Source of the DNA: an uncultured Lachnospiraceae bacterium
GTDB lineage: Bacteria; Bacillota; Clostridia; Lachnospirales; Lachnospiraceae
NCBI GenBank assembly: GCA_947624815.1
Contig: CANQME010000004.1
Coordinates: forward strand, 1 to 55,049
DNA length: 55,049 nt
Direction of reading: 5' to 3'
Part shown: positions 35,368-42,248 of the stretch, piece by piece
Position numbering within the stretch: position 1 is the first letter of the stretch
Layout: every line of letters begins with the position of its first letter
Made by a program: the position numbers and the translations under genes
The notes under the pieces: model-generated
Seen by the model: the letters and a program-made list of their open reading frames with translations, nothing else
Told to the model about the DNA's origin: nothing
The model's database searches: none

Positions 35368-37017
35368 ATGATCAGTGCGAACAACATTACACTGCGGGTC
35401 GGAAAACGGGCGTTATTCGAGGACGTCAACATCAAGTTTACAGAAGGCAACTGCTACGGCGTCATCGGAGCCAACGGCGCCGGCAAATCCACCTTCCTGC
35501 GGATCCTGTCGGGGCAGCTGGAGCCTACGTCCGGCGACGTGGTGATCACGGACGGACAGAGGCTTTCGTTTTTGCAGCAGGATCATTTCAAATACGACCA
35601 GTATACGGTGACGGATACGGTGATCCTGGGCAACCCCAGGCTTTACGAGGTGATGAAGGAGAAGGACGCCATCTACATGAAGGAGGATTTCTCCGATGAG
35701 GACGGGATCCGGGCGGCGGAGCTGGAATCAGAATTCGCCGAGATGAACGGATGGGAAGCGGAGTCCGACGCGGCCAATCTCTTAAACGGTCTCGGCGTGG
35801 ATCCGGACTATCACTACACGCTGATGAAGGATCTGAACGGCGCGCTGAAGGTGAAGGTTCTGCTGGCGCAGGCCCTGTTCGGAAACCCTGACATCCTGCT
35901 TCTGGACGAGCCGACCAACAACATGGACCTTGACGCCATCGCATGGCTGGAGGAATTCCTGATCAATTTTGAGAATACGGTGATCGTGGTGTCTCACGAC
36001 CGCTATTTCCTGAATAAAGTATGCACGCAGATCGCCGATATCGACTATGGCAAGATCCAGCTTTACGCAGGCAACTACGACTTCTGGTACGAGTCCAGCC
36101 AGCTGATGATCCGGCAGATGAAGGAAGCGAACCGCAAGAAGGAGGAGAAGATTAAGGAGCTGCAGGAATTCATCCAGCGGTTCTCGGCCAACGCCTCCAA
36201 GTCGAAGCAGGCCACCTCCCGCAAGCGGGCCCTGGAGAAAATCCAGCTGGACGACATCAAGCCATCCAGCCGCAAATATCCGTATATCGATTTCAGACCG
36301 TTCCGTGAGATCGGCAACGAGGTGCTGACGGTGACGAATCTGTCAAAGACGGTCGACGGCGTGAAGGTGCTGGACGACATTTCCTTTATCCTGAACCGGA
36401 CCGACAAGGTGGCCCTGGTGGGCCCCAACGAGCAGGCGAAGACCGTTCTGTTCCAGATCCTTTCGGGAGAGATGGAGCCGGATTCCGGCGATTATAAATG
36501 GGGCCTGACCACGACGCAGTCGTATTTCCCCAAGGACAACAGCGCGGAATTCGCCAACGAGGATACCATCGTGGAGTGGCTGACCCAGTATTCCCCGGAG
36601 AAGGACGTGACCTACGTGCGCGGCTTCCTGGGCCGGATGCTGTTCGCCGGCGAGGACGGCGTGAAGAAGGTGAAGGTGCTCTCCGGCGGAGAGAAGGTGC
36701 GCTGCATGCTGTCGAAGCTGATGATTTCCGGCGCCAACGTGCTGATGCTGGATGAGCCCACGGACCATCTGGACATGGAGTCCATCACGGCGCTGAACAA
36801 CGGCCTGATGAAGTTCCCCGGCGTCCTTCTGTTCTCGTCCCGCGACCATCAGATCGTGCAGACCACGGCCAACCGGATCATGGAGATCGTGAACGGAAAG
36901 CTGATCGACAAGATCACTACCTACGACGAGTATCTGGAGAGCGACGAGATGGCGAGAAAGCGCCAGGTGTTCACTCTCGTGAATACGGACGACTTAGAGC
37001 CGGTGGAGGAAGAGTGA
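35368..37017 (+). CDS. ABC-F family ATPase with one degenerate composite site
   Basis: A 549-residue soluble protein with two ABC domains and no membrane part, as in ribosome-associated ABC-F proteins (YkpA/YbiT-like by overall appearance). NBD1 has canonical Walker A GANGAGKS (34-41) and Walker B LLLDEPTNNMD, but its signature is LNGAL (156-160) instead of LSGGE. NBD2 has a non-canonical Walker A, GPNEQAKT (352-359), but an intact signature LSGGEK (438-443) and Walker B LMLDEPTDHLD. The linker (about 240-310) is the charged coiled coil typical of the family. GGAGGAGAG precedes the ATG. The gene ends 4 bp from the convergent BCCT gene. Confidence 0.92.
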   Translation: MISANNITLRVGKRALFEDVNIKFTEGNCYGVIGANGAGKSTFLRILSGQLEPTSGDVVITDGQRLSFLQQDHFKYDQYTVTDTVILGNPRLYEVMKEKDAIYMKEDFSDEDGIRAAELESEFAEMNGWEAESDAANLLNGLGVDPDYHYTLMKDLNGALKVKVLLAQALFGNPDILLLDEPTNNMDLDAIAWLEEFLINFENTVIVVSHDRYFLNKVCTQIADIDYGKIQLYAGNYDFWYESSQLMIRQMKEANRKKEEKIKELQEFIQRFSANASKSKQATSRKRALEKIQLDDIKPSSRKYPYIDFRPFREIGNEVLTVTNLSKTVDGVKVLDDISFILNRTDKVALVGPNEQAKTVLFQILSGEMEPDSGDYKWGLTTTQSYFPKDNSAEFANEDTIVEWLTQYSPEKDVTYVRGFLGRMLFAGEDGVKKVKVLSGGEKVRCMLSKLMISGANVLMLDEPTDHLDMESITALNNGLMKFPGVLLFSSRDHQIVQTTANRIMEIVNGKLIDKITTYDEYLESDEMARKRQVFTLVNTDDLEPVEEE

Positions 37018-37021
37018 CCGG

Positions 37022-38563
37022 TTATTCCTTCTTCTCTTCCAGATACGCCTTCGCGTCCTTGAAGAAGCTTCCGATGATGATCATCATGATGATCCCGACC
37101 GGGAACGCGGCGATGATGGACACGGACTGCAGGTTCGTCATGGAGTTCTCCGAGAAGATCAGCGCGATGGGCAGCAGGATCAGCATGACCGCCCAGAAGA
37201 GCCGGATGTTCCGGTGCGGCTCCGCGCCAGCCGGCAGCTTCTTATAGGAATAAGCGGAGGCCACCATGGTGATCGAGTCGAAGGACGTCGCGTAGAAGGC
37301 GATCATGGTGACGGCCAGGAGCAGAAGTCCCATCTTCGCCCATGGCAGCGTCTGCATGATCGTGATAATGATCTGGTACAGATCGCCGGAGGCGGCGTAT
37401 TCGGAGATCAGATCCATCTGCCCGGTGACCTGCAGGTTCAGGCTGTAGTTCCCCAGGATGATGAAGGAGGTAAAGGTTCCGGCCAGCGCCCAGAAGTATC
37501 CGCCCAGGATCGTCTGGCGGATGGTCCGTCCGCCGCTGATGGAACCGATGAAGAACGGCGTCGCCACGCACCATACCATCCAGTAGGCCCAGTAGAAGAT
37601 GGTCCAGTTCTGGGGGAACGACGTCTCTCTGAGAGCGTCGGTCCAGGTGGCCAGGCCGATGAAGTTCTGAACCAGATTACCGACGGCGGTGATGCCGGTC
37701 TCGATAATGTAGCGGGGCCTGCCGCCGCCGATCAGTACATAGAGCAGCAGGGCGAAGAACAGGTAAGTGCAGGAAGCGGCCAGCTTCGCCACGCCCTTCA
37801 TGCCGAAGTATACGGTGACGGTGTAGACCAGGCAGATGATCACCAGGATCGCGATGGTGAACAGGTTGGACTGCGGAATGTGGAACACGGTACTGAGCGC
37901 CATGGACAGAAGGGGAGTCGCCAGGGAAAATGTGGTGGCGGTGCCTGCCAGAAGCGCGAATACGGCGATCAGGTCGATGAGCTTCCCGGCCGGACCGTCG
38001 GTCCATCTGCCGAGAAGCGGCCGGCATGCTTCGGAATACTTCTGCTTATTGCGCCTGCGGACATGGATCATGAAGCCGAAGGCCACGGCCAGGACCATAT
38101 AGAAGCTCCAGGGGATCGGGCCCCAGTGGAACAGCGGATAGGTGCTGGCCCAGTCCTGGACGCCGCCCATGTCGGCAATGCGGGGCTCGCCAGCGTAAAG
38201 GATCCACTCGCACAGGGAGTAGAACAGGATATCGGCGGCCAGTCCGGCGGTGAACATCATGGAGCCCCACTGGAACGAGGTATATTCCGGCTTCTCCTGA
38301 TCGCCAAGCCGGATATCGCCGTATTTGGAAAACGCCATATAAAGGGAACACAGGATCATCCCGAGTCCGATAATCAGATAATAGCTGCCGAGCTCGTCGC
38401 CCAGGAAGAACCGGATGGAGGCCAGAACCTGACCCGAACCGTCCGGCGCCGCTACGAAAACCGTACACAGCAGCAGAATGCAGATGAACGGAACAACGGT
38501 AGTGACCAGATCAAGCTGTCCGCGCAGGGTGAAATGAGAATTTTTCGGTTTTTTCTCGTTCAT
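37022..38563 (-). CDS. BCCT-family transporter (betaine/carnitine/choline type)
   Basis: A 513-residue secondary transporter with 12 predicted helices. The BCCT signature region FYWAYWMVWCVATPFFIGSI followed by SGGRTIRQ is clear, and the N-terminus has the VTTVVPFICILLLCTVFVA first helix. Cytoplasmic tails are short, so strong osmotic sensing of the BetP type is not evident. Substrate could be betaine, carnitine or choline; no metabolic genes adjoin it to decide. AGGAGAGG precedes the ATG on the minus strand. It has its own promoter with an operator-like palindrome (38599-38640). Confidence 0.92.
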   Translation of the reverse strand: MNEKKPKNSHFTLRGQLDLVTTVVPFICILLLCTVFVAAPDGSGQVLASIRFFLGDELGSYYLIIGLGMILCSLYMAFSKYGDIRLGDQEKPEYTSFQWGSMMFTAGLAADILFYSLCEWILYAGEPRIADMGGVQDWASTYPLFHWGPIPWSFYMVLAVAFGFMIHVRRRNKQKYSEACRPLLGRWTDGPAGKLIDLIAVFALLAGTATTFSLATPLLSMALSTVFHIPQSNLFTIAILVIICLVYTVTVYFGMKGVAKLAASCTYLFFALLLYVLIGGGRPRYIIETGITAVGNLVQNFIGLATWTDALRETSFPQNWTIFYWAYWMVWCVATPFFIGSISGGRTIRQTILGGYFWALAGTFTSFIILGNYSLNLQVTGQMDLISEYAASGDLYQIIITIMQTLPWAKMGLLLLAVTMIAFYATSFDSITMVASAYSYKKLPAGAEPHRNIRLFWAVMLILLPIALIFSENSMTNLQSVSIIAAFPVGIIMMIIIGSFFKDAKAYLEEKKE

Positions 38564-38598
38564 AAGCCTCTCCTTTGTTCAAAAATAAGAAAAATATG

Positions 38599-38640
38599 GT
38601 TCATATTGAACATATTAGCACGGAAGGGCAGAAAATGCAA
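38599..38640 (-). promoter_or_regulatory. Promoter and operator of the BCCT gene
   Basis: On the minus strand TTGCAT (38640-38635) and TAATAT (38617-38612) are 17 bp apart. Directly downstream, over the expected start point, lies GTTCATATTGAAC (38599-38611), a perfect 5-3-5 inverted repeat that extends further with one bulged base. Position suggests a repressor site. A second inverted repeat, AAATGCA-ACCC-TGCATTT (38633-38650), overlaps the -35. Confidence 0.55.
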
Positions 38641-38682
38641 CCCTGCATTTCTGACGTTTTTCTGACTTTTTAAAAAACCCCC

Positions 38683-38710
38683 TTCAAAAATAAAGGAATT
38701 TTGGTATACT
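38683..38710 (+). promoter_or_regulatory. Promoter of the small lipoprotein gene
   Basis: TTCAAA (38683-38688), 16-bp spacer, and TATACT (38705-38710) with an extended TGG before it. It diverges from the BCCT promoter; CTGACGTTTTT and CTGACTTTTT form a short direct repeat between the two. Confidence 0.55.
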
Positions 38711-38769
38711 GTTCAGAGGATATAAGAAGTAAGAAGTCCGCACCGCGGACAGCAAGGAGGAATTCAATT

Positions 38770-39279
38770 ATGAAAAAATTAATCAGCAGACTGACGGCGA
38801 TGGCGCTGTGTCTCTGTCTTCTGTGCGGATGTACGAAAAGCACGGTGATCAATCCGGAGCCGCCGGCGGATCTGCCGATGCCCAGCGCAGACGGTCTGGT
38901 ATGGGATCAGTTATGGCAGGACTGGACGCTGGCATATGAGGATCAGTCGATGTATCCGTTCATCCTTTCCGTCAATGCGAATATCGATTCGGACGAGGGA
39001 GTCGCCCGGTTTTTCCTGCTGACTGCGACGGAGATCTCGGAGGAGGAAGCGGCCGATTTCGCCATGGAAGCGATCAAGGGCTTCGCGAATCTGATCAATA
39101 TGCAGAACATGGATTACGCCGCGCCTTCGGATACGTCCTTCGGCGGCTATCTGTCGCAGTACGACATCTATGTGATGGTCGGTCAGGATGAGTATAAGTC
39201 GGACGAGTCCAGCTGGATCCTGGAGGATACGATCCCTGCCGGCGAGTACCGCGAGTTCCAGAACAGCCGGGCGGAATAG
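38770..39279 (+). CDS. Hypothetical lipoprotein
   Basis: A 169-residue protein of unknown function. The N-terminus MKKLISRLTAMALCLCLLCG is a signal sequence ending in LCGC, a plausible lipobox, so the mature protein would be membrane-anchored at the outer face. The rest is acidic and soluble (VWDQLWQDWTLAYEDQ, later EEEAADFAMEAIKGFANL). No family recognised. AAGGAGG 8-9 bases upstream fixes the ATG at 38770; a longer frame opening at 38701 is rejected because it overlaps the -10. Confidence 0.75.
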   Translation: MKKLISRLTAMALCLCLLCGCTKSTVINPEPPADLPMPSADGLVWDQLWQDWTLAYEDQSMYPFILSVNANIDSDEGVARFFLLTATEISEEEAADFAMEAIKGFANLINMQNMDYAAPSDTSFGGYLSQYDIYVMVGQDEYKSDESSWILEDTIPAGEYREFQNSRAE

Positions 39280-39280
39280 C

Positions 39281-39315
39281 GCGCGGCAGGCCGCCGCGGC
39301 GGAGAACGGCCGCGC
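39281..39315. other. GC-rich hairpin between convergent genes
   Basis: GCGCGGC (39281-39287) pairs with GCCGCGC (39309-39315) around an inner self-complementary CCGCCGCGGCGG. It lies between two convergent genes 39 bp apart. There is no T-run, so it is a weak candidate for a terminator on either strand. Confidence 0.35.
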
Positions 39316-39318
39316 CGT

Positions 39319-40350
39319 CTAGTCGGCAGGCAGCCCGCTGTGATAGGAATAATCTCCCAGTTCTTCTATAATATCAGTGAAATCGATCTCCTCTGAGACA
39401 GTCTCAGGGGAGATTTTTCTATGTTCGTTTATCCGCTCCGCCGGCGGATTCTGACGCATGAGAAGGCGCAGGTCGATCAGGGAAAACACCAGACTGCACC
39501 GTGAGGCCGCCTGGTGGAACAGATCCATAAAGGAGGCGTCGGAGGCCAGACGGCGGTCCCAGGGGTTGGACCAGGTCTCGTGATCCAGGTTCAGGCTCTG
39601 ACGCGGATGGATCACATGGTCGGTCACGATCTTATGGGAGATCACCGGGTTCTTTAGAAAAATGGATTCCATGAATTCGACCCGGTTCCGCTTATGGCCG
39701 GAGGGATCCGCCAGGGTGCGGCAGCCGAAGCGCAGCGCCAGGATCGAGCGGTGGATCATACGGGGCGTCACCTGGAAGTTATTCTCATAGGTGATCGGAT
39801 AATAGGTGATATTGATGCAGTCGCTGAGCATCCGGGTGATGAACTGCATCTCCTGCGGATTTAAGCAGATGGTAGCCGCCTGATTGAACTGGGAGGGCTT
39901 CTTTTTCTTGTATTTCTGCAGAAGAAGCGCGTCGATCTCATTCTCCAGCTGGGCGTGGAGCCCGTGGAACTTAAGCCCCGGCTTTTCGGCGGCGTCGTAT
40001 TGGATCCGTCCGTAGACGAAGGGATGGCAGATGGAGTCGCAGATATAGTGGCAGACATAACCGCAGAAGTAGGCGATGGCCTGCTCCCGCTGCTGGCGCG
40101 ACCGGATCTGGAGCGTCTCCTGGATATAGGTAATGAAGAAATCGCGTACATGATGTTCGTGCATATAGGAGCCTACGTTCCGGTAGTCGCGGTGGCGCAG
40201 GATCGGAAGGTTGTAAAAGAACATGTCCGGGCCCTGCAGGCCCAGCTGGTAGAGCCACCGGTACTTGGCGATAAGATGCTTGAGCGGATTGGAGGGAAGA
40301 TCGTTATAAACCTTCATCCCCAGGATGTAATGGGTGGTAAAACCGGGCAT
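39319..40350 (-). CDS. Zinc-dependent phospholipase C-like protein
   Basis: A 343-residue protein with the zinc-dependent phospholipase C fold (PF00882 type). The N-terminus MPGFTTHYILGMKVYND and QGPDMFFYNLPILRHRD, then the histidine-rich CGYVCHYICDSICHPFVYG helix, supply the expected metal ligands. No signal peptide is present, so it is probably cytoplasmic or released otherwise, unlike clostridial alpha-toxin; it should not be read as a toxin. AAGGAGG precedes the ATG on the minus strand. Confidence 0.82.
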   Translation of the reverse strand: MPGFTTHYILGMKVYNDLPSNPLKHLIAKYRWLYQLGLQGPDMFFYNLPILRHRDYRNVGSYMHEHHVRDFFITYIQETLQIRSRQQREQAIAYFCGYVCHYICDSICHPFVYGRIQYDAAEKPGLKFHGLHAQLENEIDALLLQKYKKKKPSQFNQAATICLNPQEMQFITRMLSDCINITYYPITYENNFQVTPRMIHRSILALRFGCRTLADPSGHKRNRVEFMESIFLKNPVISHKIVTDHVIHPRQSLNLDHETWSNPWDRRLASDASFMDLFHQAASRCSLVFSLIDLRLLMRQNPPAERINEHRKISPETVSEEIDFTDIIEELGDYSYHSGLPAD

Positions 40351-40403
40351 AGGGAGCCTCCTTATTGGCGGCAGGGTTAACGGAGCGACAGAAAGCGAAA
40401 GCA

Positions 40404-40429
40404 GGTATAATCTCTGCCGAGATTATACC
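40404..40429. promoter_or_regulatory. Perfect 11-bp inverted repeat containing divergent TATAAT boxes
   Basis: GGTATAATCTC, TGCC, GAGATTATACC: perfect 11-bp arms with a 4-base centre. Each arm holds a TATAAT, one per strand, in the 176-bp gap between the divergent phospholipase-like and AGCS genes. The matching -35 boxes are weak on both sides. It reads either as a shared operator or as a symmetric promoter pair. Confidence 0.6.
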
Positions 40430-40526
40430 ATAGAAGAATCAAAAAAGCGAGAGGAACCGGACCTGTCAGGCATAGTTTCTGAAGAACGGGAATAGATGGT
40501 TAGAAAGAACACGCGGGAGACCGGTC

Positions 40527-41939
40527 ATGATCCATGAACTGCATAATCTGGTGTGGGGGCCGGCGCTGATCCTGCTTCTTCTGGCGGTCGGCGGCTATTA
40601 TACATGGAAAAGCGGCGTCTTCCAGATCCGCGGCTTCCGGCAATGGTGGAGCGCGACGGCGGGAAGCCTGAAGGAGAAGAAGAGTCCGGACGACGGACAG
40701 GACGTACCGGTTTTCACAAAGACGAAGACGGCCTGTACCGCTCTGGCGGCCACCATCGGGACCGGCAATATCGCCGGAGTGGCCACCGCTCTGGCGGCAG
40801 GAGGTCCGGGAGCGGTCTTCTGGATGTGGGTGTCGGGGCTTTTGGGGATGATGACGGCATATGCGGAGGTAAGCCTGGGGACCCGTTTCCGGCAGCGGCG
40901 CCCGGACGGATCCTGGTTCGGAGGCCCCTGCGCCTATCTGGCCGATGGGCTGCGGATGCCGCGGCTGGCGCTGGTCTACGGCGTTCTGTGCCTGTTTGCG
41001 TCTCTGGGAATGGGCAGCATGGTCCAGTCCAATGCAGTCGCCCAGACGTTCGGTCCCGTTCTGCGGCTTCCGCCGCCCGCCGGGGCTGTGCTGGTAACTG
41101 CGCTGGTACTGGGAATCGTTCTCGGGGGAACGAAACGGATCGCCGGCGTGACGGCGTGGCTGATCCCGCTTGCCGCCGTGATCTACGGGGCGGGTTCCGT
41201 AACGGTGCTCGCCGTATGCCGGGAGCGGATCCCGCAGGTTTTGGGGGAGATCATCCGGGGCGCGCTGCTTCCGCAGGCAGTCCTAGGAGGAACCGGAGGG
41301 TATGGGGTTCTGTGCGCGTTCCGCTATGGGATCGCCAGGGGAGTGTTTTCCAATGAAGCGGGTCTGGGAACGCTGGCCGGACTTCACGGCGCGGCGGAGG
41401 ATACGACGCCCCGGGAGCAGGGCATGTGGGCCATGTTTGAGGTGTTCCTGGATACGATGGTGATCTGCACGATGACGGCTCTGGTGATCCTGTGCGCGCT
41501 CGGGGGAGAAAAGGGACTGGCGGGAGCCGGCCGGGACGGGGCGGCCATGGCGGGAATGTGCTTCGGCCGCGTCCTGGGGCCCGCCGGAGAATATCTGACC
41601 TCCGCGGCGATGGCGGTGTTCGCGTTCTCCACGATGATCGCGTGGTATTTTCTCGGAAAACAGACGCTCAATGCGGCGGCGGATCTGGCGGGGCGGCTGC
41701 GGCGAAAGCGCCGCAAAGAAACAGGCCGGACGCCGGCGGCAGTTCGTCTGTGCCCGCCGGGCGGCTGGCGGAGAACGGCCGGAACCGTATACCTGTGTCT
41801 GTACGCCTATGCGGTCTTCCTTGGCGGCGTCAGCAGCCTGACCGCGGTATGGGAGCTGTCCGACGTCTTCAACGGACTGATGGCGTTCCCGAATCTGCTT
41901 GCGCTGGTACTGCTGCGCCGGGACGTCTTTCGGGAATGA
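40527..41939 (+). CDS. AGCS-family sodium:amino acid symporter
   Basis: A 470-residue membrane protein of the alanine or glycine:cation symporter family. The signature TACTALAATIGTGNIAGVATALAAGG (about 70-95) and the FWMWVSGLLGMMTAYAEVSLG helix are characteristic, as is YGVLCAFRYGIARGVFSNEAGLGT near the middle. About 10-11 helices. The C-terminus carries a basic cytoplasmic loop (RLRRKRRKETGR). The substrate is probably alanine or glycine. A strong hairpin follows the stop. Confidence 0.92.
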   Translation: MIHELHNLVWGPALILLLLAVGGYYTWKSGVFQIRGFRQWWSATAGSLKEKKSPDDGQDVPVFTKTKTACTALAATIGTGNIAGVATALAAGGPGAVFWMWVSGLLGMMTAYAEVSLGTRFRQRRPDGSWFGGPCAYLADGLRMPRLALVYGVLCLFASLGMGSMVQSNAVAQTFGPVLRLPPPAGAVLVTALVLGIVLGGTKRIAGVTAWLIPLAAVIYGAGSVTVLAVCRERIPQVLGEIIRGALLPQAVLGGTGGYGVLCAFRYGIARGVFSNEAGLGTLAGLHGAAEDTTPREQGMWAMFEVFLDTMVICTMTALVILCALGGEKGLAGAGRDGAAMAGMCFGRVLGPAGEYLTSAAMAVFAFSTMIAWYFLGKQTLNAAADLAGRLRRKRRKETGRTPAAVRLCPPGGWRRTAGTVYLCLYAYAVFLGGVSSLTAVWELSDVFNGLMAFPNLLALVLLRRDVFRE

Positions 41940-41954
41940 ACCGGCAATCCCAAA

Positions 41955-41995
41955 AAGTATGCCGCCCGGCAGCGGCTCTGCCCGGCGGCATACTT
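41955..41995 (+). terminator. Long hairpin after the AGCS gene
   Basis: AAGTATGCCGCCCGGCAG (41955-41972) pairs with CTGCCCGGCGGCATACTT (41978-41995): 18 bp with one mismatch, 5-base loop. The 3' side is CTCT rather than a T-run, while AAAAA on the left gives a T-run on the minus strand. Probably a terminator or transcript-end stabiliser. Confidence 0.65.
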
Positions 41996-42021
41996 CTCTA
42001 TAATGGATTAAAAAGGGAGGA

Positions 42022-42047
42022 GAGCTGATAACCAATATTATCAGCTC
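42022..42047. repeat. 10-bp perfect inverted repeat ahead of the cyclic-di-GMP gene
   Basis: GAGCTGATAA (42022-42031) and TTATCAGCTC (42038-42047) with a 6-base centre. It follows an AAAAGGGAGGAG stretch that resembles a ribosome binding site but has no gene after it. It lies about 115 bp upstream of the promoter at 42162; it could be an operator or the remnant of an element. The rest of 41996-42161 is AT-rich and shows nothing else I can support. Confidence 0.55.
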
Positions 42048-42161
42048 GAGTATTATGAAAAAATCCTATTGGCTATCTGGATTATACTATAAAGAAGAAA
42101 TATGAAGAAATGATGCTGAATGTGTAAATCTTTTTTGAATAATTTGTGAACATCGCGGGTC

Positions 42162-42190
42162 TTGCCTGGTGGGGAAAATGATGGTAAGAT
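42162..42190 (+). promoter_or_regulatory. Promoter of the REC-HD-GYP-GGDEF gene
   Basis: TTGCCT (42162-42167), 17-bp spacer, TAAGAT (42185-42190) with an extended TGG. Transcription from about 42197 leaves a 52-base leader. Confidence 0.6.
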
Positions 42191-42248
42191 TAGGATACGT
42201 GGACGTGTGTCCGCGTCTCTTAAGATCGCGATTGAGAGGAGGACGGAA

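Noticed and set aside
39319-40350. Secreted phospholipase C toxin
   Set aside because: No signal peptide and a different C-terminal part; such proteins occur widely in harmless Clostridia.
42055-42105. 16-codon open frame (MKKSYWLSGLYYKEEI) upstream of the cyclic-di-GMP gene
   Set aside because: No ribosome binding site and it lies upstream of the likely promoter; too short to support.
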